Of a stretch of DNA of 64,000 nt, positions 59,159 to 64,000 are shown piece after piece. How positions within the stretch are numbered: position 1 is the stretch's first letter; each line of letters begins with the position of its first letter. The translations under genes were made by a program, and so were the position numbers. Under the pieces are notes generated by a model. That model was not told where the DNA came from, searched no databases, and worked only from the letters and a program-made list of their open reading frames with translations. This DNA is from Arthrobacter sp. 260 (GTDB lineage Bacteria; Actinomycetota; Actinomycetes; Actinomycetales; Micrococcaceae): the NCBI RefSeq assembly GCF_013116745.1, contig NZ_JABFOE010000011.1, positions 1 through 64,000 on the forward strand, in the 5' to 3' direction.

Positions 59159-60922
59159 TCAGTACCCCAGGTTGACCGCCACGTTTGGCTGACCGCCGCT
59201 GCCGGGTGGAAGCGACGTCACCGAGATGCCCGGTTCACTGTCGATCTGGTGCACCTGCGCCCCGTACACCGGGTCACCTGAGGCCGCGATCAGGACGGCC
59301 ACCACATCATCACCGAGATCGGCTGCCGTCACCGTAACTGTGGTCCCGCCGGCGACGCTAACTGTCTGTTCCTCCAGCAGGGTGCCGTCCTCGGCGACGG
59401 GAGTGAGCTGCACTTCCGACCGGCCCGTGGGTGCACCGAAGGTCAGGGCGGCACGGGAGCCCGCGGGGAACACCGCTACCTGGGTGCTACCGAGCCGTGC
59501 TCCCGACGGCGCGAACCCAAAGTCGACCGGCTCCTCAGCCCCGGTGCCACGGCTGACGCGCGCTGCCGCTGAAATGAGCACATCCGCTGTGACCTCGACC
59601 GTGTAGTCACCTGCCGGGATATTGTCCAGGGCCACGCTGGTCACGGCGCCCGCCGTTGCGGTGATGACGCCGCCGTCGGGAAGTTCCACTTCGCCGCCAG
59701 CACCGTACACCCTGACGTTCACCACGGCGTCGGTGCTGCCGGGCACCACTACCTGCAGGCCAGGTGCGGCAGTTTCGTAGCCGTCCTGGTCAGTAATCTC
59801 ATTGGCAATGTCCTCGTCCTGGATTCGTACCCCCGAAATCACCTGGGTGCCGGCAGCTGGCGCGGCAGCCTGCAGCAGCTCTACACCACCGGGAGTCAGC
59901 TCACGCAGCAGGCTCTGCTGGATGTGTCCAACCACCCGGCCGCCGTCGCTGAGGACGCGGACCGCCAGTTGGTCCTGGCCCGCGGCCAGGCCTGCTAGCA
60001 CGATTGACTCGGTGGCTCCGGGCGCTATCAGCAACCCTCTACTGCCACCGGCCTCGATCGGCCCAGCTGACCCGTAGAGCTCAAGGTCGACGGTTGCCGG
60101 GGTTCCGGACGGGTTCGACAGATTCAGGACGGCGGTGGCGCCCACAGTGGTAGACGCGCCGACTATCCAGAAATCGCTGCGGGGTGCGGTGCAGTGGGAC
60201 AGCGCGAGCCCACCCAGGTCGCCGTCCGTGGCGCGGTAGCTCAGGACCGCGCCGGCGGTGGCCGGAAGGTCACCCACGGGTTGGACTGAAAGGACGCTCA
60301 CCCCGTCGACCGCCTGGTCCGCGAGCACCCCGGCCGTCCGGTTGGTCAGCCCGTTCTCATCGGTGACCGCTTCCGGGACCGGGTCCTCGCCTGACTCGCC
60401 TGACTCTCCGCTGGCGATGGTCGCGAGCGGTTCCTGCTCTCCGAGTGCTGTGAGGTCGCTGCCGGGAAGGACCGACCCGAGGCTGCTGAGCACCAGGGCG
60501 CTCACCGCGCTGCGGGCCGTCTCGGACTCCGGGCTGAACTCCGGGTCGGCAAGGGCGGCGTCGCTGGCGATCAGGCGCGGCGGTCCCGGGCAGACCCCGG
60601 TGTACTCCCCCGCGGGCACCTCGGCGACCGGGATGGGGAACTGGGCTGCGGCGCCGGTGGGCTCCAGCCCGGAGATTCCGATCACCAGGGCGCCACAGGC
60701 TCCGACCAGGATCAGTGAGGCACCGATCCCCGCTCCACGGCGCAACGCACCCGGGTGTCGCCGCCCGGATCGAGAGCGCCCGGATCGGGAGCCCCCGGAT
60801 CGAGAGCGGCCAGATCGAGGGCGAATGGCTGGCTCTGAACCGGCCACAGGGTCGGCGGCGTCAGCCGTCACAGGACGGTTCACTGCAGTGTCAGGGTCAT
60901 GGTGGGCACCCGGTTCGGTCAT
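59159..60922 (-). CDS. DUF5719 secreted/membrane-anchored protein
   Basis: 587 aa; the ATG overlaps the TGA of the upstream glycosyltransferase gene (ATGA). The N-terminus is cytoplasmic with an Arg/Ser/Gly repeat (SGRSRSGGSRSGRSRSGR, about 38-55) encoded by a 15-bp tandem repeat. One membrane helix follows (about 68-87, ASLILVGACGALVIGISGLE). The large extracytoplasmic part is beta-rich, with AGEYTGVCPGPPRL and repeated Ig-like strands typical of DUF5719. It is conserved downstream of a large glycosyltransferase in actinobacteria, suggesting a joint role in envelope glycan assembly; function unproven. Confidence 0.9.
   Translation of the reverse strand: MTEPGAHHDPDTAVNRPVTADAADPVAGSEPAIRPRSGRSRSGGSRSGRSRSGRRHPGALRRGAGIGASLILVGACGALVIGISGLEPTGAAAQFPIPVAEVPAGEYTGVCPGPPRLIASDAALADPEFSPESETARSAVSALVLSSLGSVLPGSDLTALGEQEPLATIASGESGESGEDPVPEAVTDENGLTNRTAGVLADQAVDGVSVLSVQPVGDLPATAGAVLSYRATDGDLGGLALSHCTAPRSDFWIVGASTTVGATAVLNLSNPSGTPATVDLELYGSAGPIEAGGSRGLLIAPGATESIVLAGLAAGQDQLAVRVLSDGGRVVGHIQQSLLRELTPGGVELLQAAAPAAGTQVISGVRIQDEDIANEITDQDGYETAAPGLQVVVPGSTDAVVNVRVYGAGGEVELPDGGVITATAGAVTSVALDNIPAGDYTVEVTADVLISAAARVSRGTGAEEPVDFGFAPSGARLGSTQVAVFPAGSRAALTFGAPTGRSEVQLTPVAEDGTLLEEQTVSVAGGTTVTVTAADLGDDVVAVLIAASGDPVYGAQVHQIDSEPGISVTSLPPGSGGQPNVAVNLGY
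60763..60822. repeat. four copies of a 15-bp in-frame repeat in the DUF5719 gene
   Basis: GCCCGGATCGAGAGC (60763-60777), GCCCGGATCGGGAGC (60778-60792), CCCCGGATCGAGAGC (60793-60807) and GGCCAGATCGAGGGC (60808-60822). Each unit adds five residues of the Arg/Ser/Gly tract just before the membrane helix. Copy number could vary between strains without frame loss. Confidence 0.8.
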
Positions 60923-63900
60923 GACCGCCCCCGGGCGGTGAGGATTGATGTGTCGTTGGCTGGCCGCTCCCCGGCGGACCCGGTGGATGAAGCAGCGACA
61001 GTGGACCGGGCCGGCTCGGCTGGTGAATCAGCGGGCTGGTCGTCGGGTGCGGTGGCATCGGCCCCGGCTGGCTGCGGCACCACGGTGGCTGGCGTTCCGC
61101 GCCGGCCCGGATACGTCCTGACGAAGCGGGGGCGTGACGGCATCGGGATGGCCAGCAGCACGGTGAGGCCGATGATGACGGCAGTCCCGATGCCTGCCCA
61201 GGGTTCCCACGCCGTGACATAGGTGACTTCCAGCCGGCCGCCGTCGGCGGGCAACTCGAACTCCTGGGACCATTCAGTGGTCCGCGGCGTGAGGGCGACG
61301 CCGTCGAGGGTGGCCCGCCAGCCAGCGTCGGAGCGTTCGGCCAGCACGAGCGACCGCTGGTCATCGCCCGCGGGGATGATGGTTGAGACGGAGGTAGGTC
61401 CGGAGTCAACCACCTCGACAGTGGTTCCCTCGGCATCAATGATGCGCACCCGCGCCCCGGCAGTGTTCTCCAGGCTGGTGGTGTCAGCTGTGGTGACAGC
61501 ACCGTCCGAACCGGTGCCGGGTACCACCCGCCACAACCATCCCGAGTTGGTGTTACCGACCGCGACGAGGCCCGGCACTGCGTCAATCTGTCCGGCGAGG
61601 ACTTCAGCAGCCGTATCCGACTGCTGCAGCACAATGAATCCGACACCCAACTGGCTCAGCTCCTGGCGGGGATCGTAACCGGTGCCGGCCACGATCACGG
61701 CGACGGTGCTCCGGATCGCAGCAGTTGCTTCATCGTCAGCACGCAACTCAGCCGATCCCAGCGGACCATAGAGTCCACGGGCCGAGTAGATCTGTGAAAG
61801 CTGGTCAAGGGTGGTGCCGCCACTGCGCATCAGGGCGGCGCTGACGTTGTTGCTGCCGTCAACGTTCAGCACCAGGGACTTGGTGCGCTCGGCGCTGTTC
61901 CCGCGGTCGGCGGCCGTCGCGGGAAGGGTGCGCTCGGCGCTGGGCGCGAGGAGAAGGTCAGCACCGAACCGGGTGCCGGCGTTCGCCGACGGCTCGAGGT
62001 TGTCATTGGTCAGGCTATCGGTGGCCAGGCTATCGGTCGACGCGGTGTCGCCCGACAGGGCGACGGCGGTGGTCTCGACGGGCGTCGGGATAGCCCAGAG
62101 GCCAAGACTGACCGCCGGGCCGATTCCGAGTACGACGGCGGCAGCTACCAAGGCGGGACCGGTGCGTCGGCGCGGCGCGGAGGCGTCAGCACGTGCCTTG
62201 CGGGCGATCCCGGTCTGGTGCGCGGAGAGGGCCTTGTCCGCTCCGACGAGCGCCGCGCCCGCCATGGACAGCATCAGCACCGAGACCAGAGGTCCGGTAA
62301 ACGGAGTGATCAGCGCCGAGGACCCCTCCGAGACGGCGACAAAGGACAGGGCGGTGGAGAGCAACAGGGCAGCCAGACCGAGGACCCAGAGCCCACGGGC
62401 CACAGCAGTGCCACGGCCGGGCAGGAACAGCGCCGCGGCAGCCAGCAGAAGGGTTGGACCGCCGACCAGAAGGGAAGCGGCCAGCGCCCACGGCCCCTCG
62501 GGCAGGAAGGGCAGGGCCGCGAGTGCGGCCGTCGGGTCGTAGGCCACCGGGTAGCCGAGCAGCTGCTGCCACAGCGCGGCAGCCTCAAACGGGACGGGGA
62601 CGCCGGGATCGGCCAGGACGGCCCGCAGCTGGTCGGTGGTCGAGGCGATGAAGGGGACAAAGAGGGCCAGCGCGGGCAGCAGGGACCACCACAGGGTTTT
62701 GGCGCGGCGGCGGAGCAGGACGGCAGCGGTGAGGACTCCCACCACGGTCAGGGGGAGCAGCGATGGTGCGGCGGCAGTGATCGCTGCCAGCAGCAGGCCA
62801 GCTGTCGCAGCGGCAGTCCAGCTGGGTACCCCGCTGATACCCGGCTTCAGCAGTACTTCGACCGGGCGACGGCGGGCGTACGCGTCGTCGTCCTCAAACG
62901 CGATCGCATAGGGGCTCGACGCGGCCGGAGCCACTCCGGGCGCGTGGGGGTGGGATCCCGGCTGCGGTGCGCGCGCTCCGCCGACGGCGCGAATCAGTGC
63001 CAGTCCCGCCAGCGGCAGCAACAGGTGCACCAGCAGCGCACCCAGGCGACCACTGCCCACGGCCACCTGGAGCGCCGGCACGGCAGCCCAGAAGAAAGCT
63101 GCCCACACGCGCAGCCCCCGGCTCCAGGTCAGGGCTCCGGAAGCGAACCAGGCGGACAGTCCAGCCAGGGGAAGGGCCAACAGCACCAGGGTGACCAGGA
63201 CGACGTTGCCGTTGCCGAATCCCAGGGCGGCGAGCAGCCACAGCACGTATCCGAACGGGTCGCCGTGACCGGCCATTCCGAAGCCCAACGGGATCCACCA
63301 GCTGGACGCGTTGTTCCAGATATCCACCATCGAAGCGGAGACCGGCAGCAGGGCTCCCCCGGCCAGCGCTGGTGCGCCGATGAGCCGGTGGAGGCCTACG
63401 AGGGACACGGCCGCTAGCACTACGGTGGCCGCTATGGCACCCACGCCAATCCAGGTGCGCGATGGTGCGGCAAGGGAGCTGAAGTCTTCGGCGGCGTCGC
63501 CGGAGGGAATATAGGCGCTCTGCTCGTCGCCAATGACGGCTTCGCTGAGGTGCCCTTCCGCCGAGAAGGCGTCGATCACCGACCGGCGGTGGGACCAGAC
63601 TTCGCGGCGGGACGTGCGGAGTGCGCGGACGGTGTTGCGCGGCAGTTTCCTGGTCCGCGTGGCGCGGCGGCGGGATCGGAACAGGTCCACTGGTCGCAGG
63701 ACCGCTGAAACGCTGGCGAAGAGTTGGCTGAACCCATAGCCGGGGTCCTTGGCCAGTAGTCCCAGGACCAGCCGGCCGAATCCGCCGATGACCGCCCCGA
63801 CCGCCAGGAAGGGGACCTTCCACAGGGTTGAGTGCTTCAGCCGCAGGTAGACCTCGGCCTTGCGGGCTGCACGATGGGCGACCGTGGGATGGGTGCGGGA

Positions 63901-64000
63901 GCTGGCATGACGGATGACTGCGCTGGGGACCACCACGACGCGGTGTCCGGCGAGCCGGTTCCGCCAGCAGAAGTCGACGTCGTCGCCGGTGCCGGGCAGT
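60919..64000 (-). CDS. large membrane glycosyltransferase family 2 protein (5' end outside window)
   Basis: The frame is open from the stop at 60919 to the right edge, so the gene starts beyond 64000; about 1027 codons are visible. The first residues seen, GDDVDFCWRNRLAGHR then VVVVPSAVIRHA, are the end of a GT2 catalytic domain (the ED/DD acceptor-site motif). After a basic linker come about a dozen membrane helices (roughly the first 570 residues after the GT2 part) and a C-terminal extracytoplasmic beta-rich domain with a final helix (VIIGLTVLLAIPMP). Coupled to DUF5719. Related large actinobacterial proteins are thought to build cell-envelope polysaccharide; the acceptor is unknown. Confidence 0.9.
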   Translation of the reverse strand, partial: LPGTGDDVDFCWRNRLAGHRVVVVPSAVIRHASSRTHPTVAHRAARKAEVYLRLKHSTLWKVPFLAVGAVIGGFGRLVLGLLAKDPGYGFSQLFASVSAVLRPVDLFRSRRRATRTRKLPRNTVRALRTSRREVWSHRRSVIDAFSAEGHLSEAVIGDEQSAYIPSGDAAEDFSSLAAPSRTWIGVGAIAATVVLAAVSLVGLHRLIGAPALAGGALLPVSASMVDIWNNASSWWIPLGFGMAGHGDPFGYVLWLLAALGFGNGNVVLVTLVLLALPLAGLSAWFASGALTWSRGLRVWAAFFWAAVPALQVAVGSGRLGALLVHLLLPLAGLALIRAVGGARAPQPGSHPHAPGVAPAASSPYAIAFEDDDAYARRRPVEVLLKPGISGVPSWTAAATAGLLLAAITAAAPSLLPLTVVGVLTAAVLLRRRAKTLWWSLLPALALFVPFIASTTDQLRAVLADPGVPVPFEAAALWQQLLGYPVAYDPTAALAALPFLPEGPWALAASLLVGGPTLLLAAAALFLPGRGTAVARGLWVLGLAALLLSTALSFVAVSEGSSALITPFTGPLVSVLMLSMAGAALVGADKALSAHQTGIARKARADASAPRRRTGPALVAAAVVLGIGPAVSLGLWAIPTPVETTAVALSGDTASTDSLATDSLTNDNLEPSANAGTRFGADLLLAPSAERTLPATAADRGNSAERTKSLVLNVDGSNNVSAALMRSGGTTLDQLSQIYSARGLYGPLGSAELRADDEATAAIRSTVAVIVAGTGYDPRQELSQLGVGFIVLQQSDTAAEVLAGQIDAVPGLVAVGNTNSGWLWRVVPGTGSDGAVTTADTTSLENTAGARVRIIDAEGTTVEVVDSGPTSVSTIIPAGDDQRSLVLAERSDAGWRATLDGVALTPRTTEWSQEFELPADGGRLEVTYVTAWEPWAGIGTAVIIGLTVLLAIPMPSRPRFVRTYPGRRGTPATVVPQPAGADATAPDDQPADSPAEPARSTVAASSTGSAGERPANDTSILTARGRS

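Overview
The window is high-GC (clearly above 60%) actinobacterial DNA. Gene content and order point to the family Micrococcaceae (Arthrobacter-like): pth-rplY, prs-glmU next to tRNA-Gln, ispE/rsmA/tatD/rsmI, pmt divergent from rsmI, moxR-DUF58-transglutaminase, RDD/SpoIIM, ahcY-Trm112-DUF3499, and a DUF222/HNH (13E12-type) protein. No rRNA, CRISPR array, insertion sequence or prophage was recognised.

Region 1 (1-12996, all minus strand) is one tightly coupled surface-polymer operon. It reads: undecaprenyl-phosphate sugar transferase, TagD-like cytidylyltransferase, DUF1972/GT4 glycosyltransferase, CDP-alcohol phosphotransferase, then two tandem copies of a two-gene module (a membrane-anchored acidic protein followed by a very large secreted beta-propeller/Fn3/LamG/PKD protein). 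Almost every junction is a 1-4 base stop/start overlap or a gap of 10 bases or less. The second large protein runs off the left edge.

Region 2 (12997-24762, minus strand) holds four giant AAA-ATPase/LuxR (LAL-type) regulators in two translationally coupled pairs. The three long intergenic gaps around them (before the operon, before the second pair, before the first pair) share two signals. One is a structured element with compensatory base changes in its stem, present three times. The other is a set of GTAG...CTAC inverted repeats. I regard the LAL array, the shared intergenic elements and the surface operon as the most likely undescribed system here: a dedicated regulatory block controlling display of a phospho-alcohol-decorated glycan and large adhesin-like proteins. 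That link is inference.

Region 3 (24763-48699) is mostly housekeeping: peptidyl-tRNA hydrolase, L25/Ctc, UDP-glucose dehydrogenase, PRPP synthetase, GlmU, tRNA-Gln, Uup-type ABC-F, IspE, RsmA, TatD, MoxR-DUF58-transglutaminase, succinate-semialdehyde dehydrogenase, RsmI, protein O-mannosyltransferase and a FadD15-type acyl-CoA ligase. A three-gene envelope cassette (apolipoprotein-like helical protein, holin-like DUF1469, DUF3618) sits in opposite orientation between ispE and rsmA, behind two copies of a GTAAGC..GCTTAC-type operator.

Region 4 (49018-64000) carries a DUF222/HNH protein, a DUF1461 membrane protein with a long disordered N-terminus, SpoIIM/RDD membrane proteins, an L,D-transpeptidase, adenosylhomocysteinase, Trm112, DUF3499, a metallopeptidase-family protein, DUF5719 and a large glycosyltransferase cut by the right edge. 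Several convergent gene ends are separated by long perfect hairpins that probably act as terminators.
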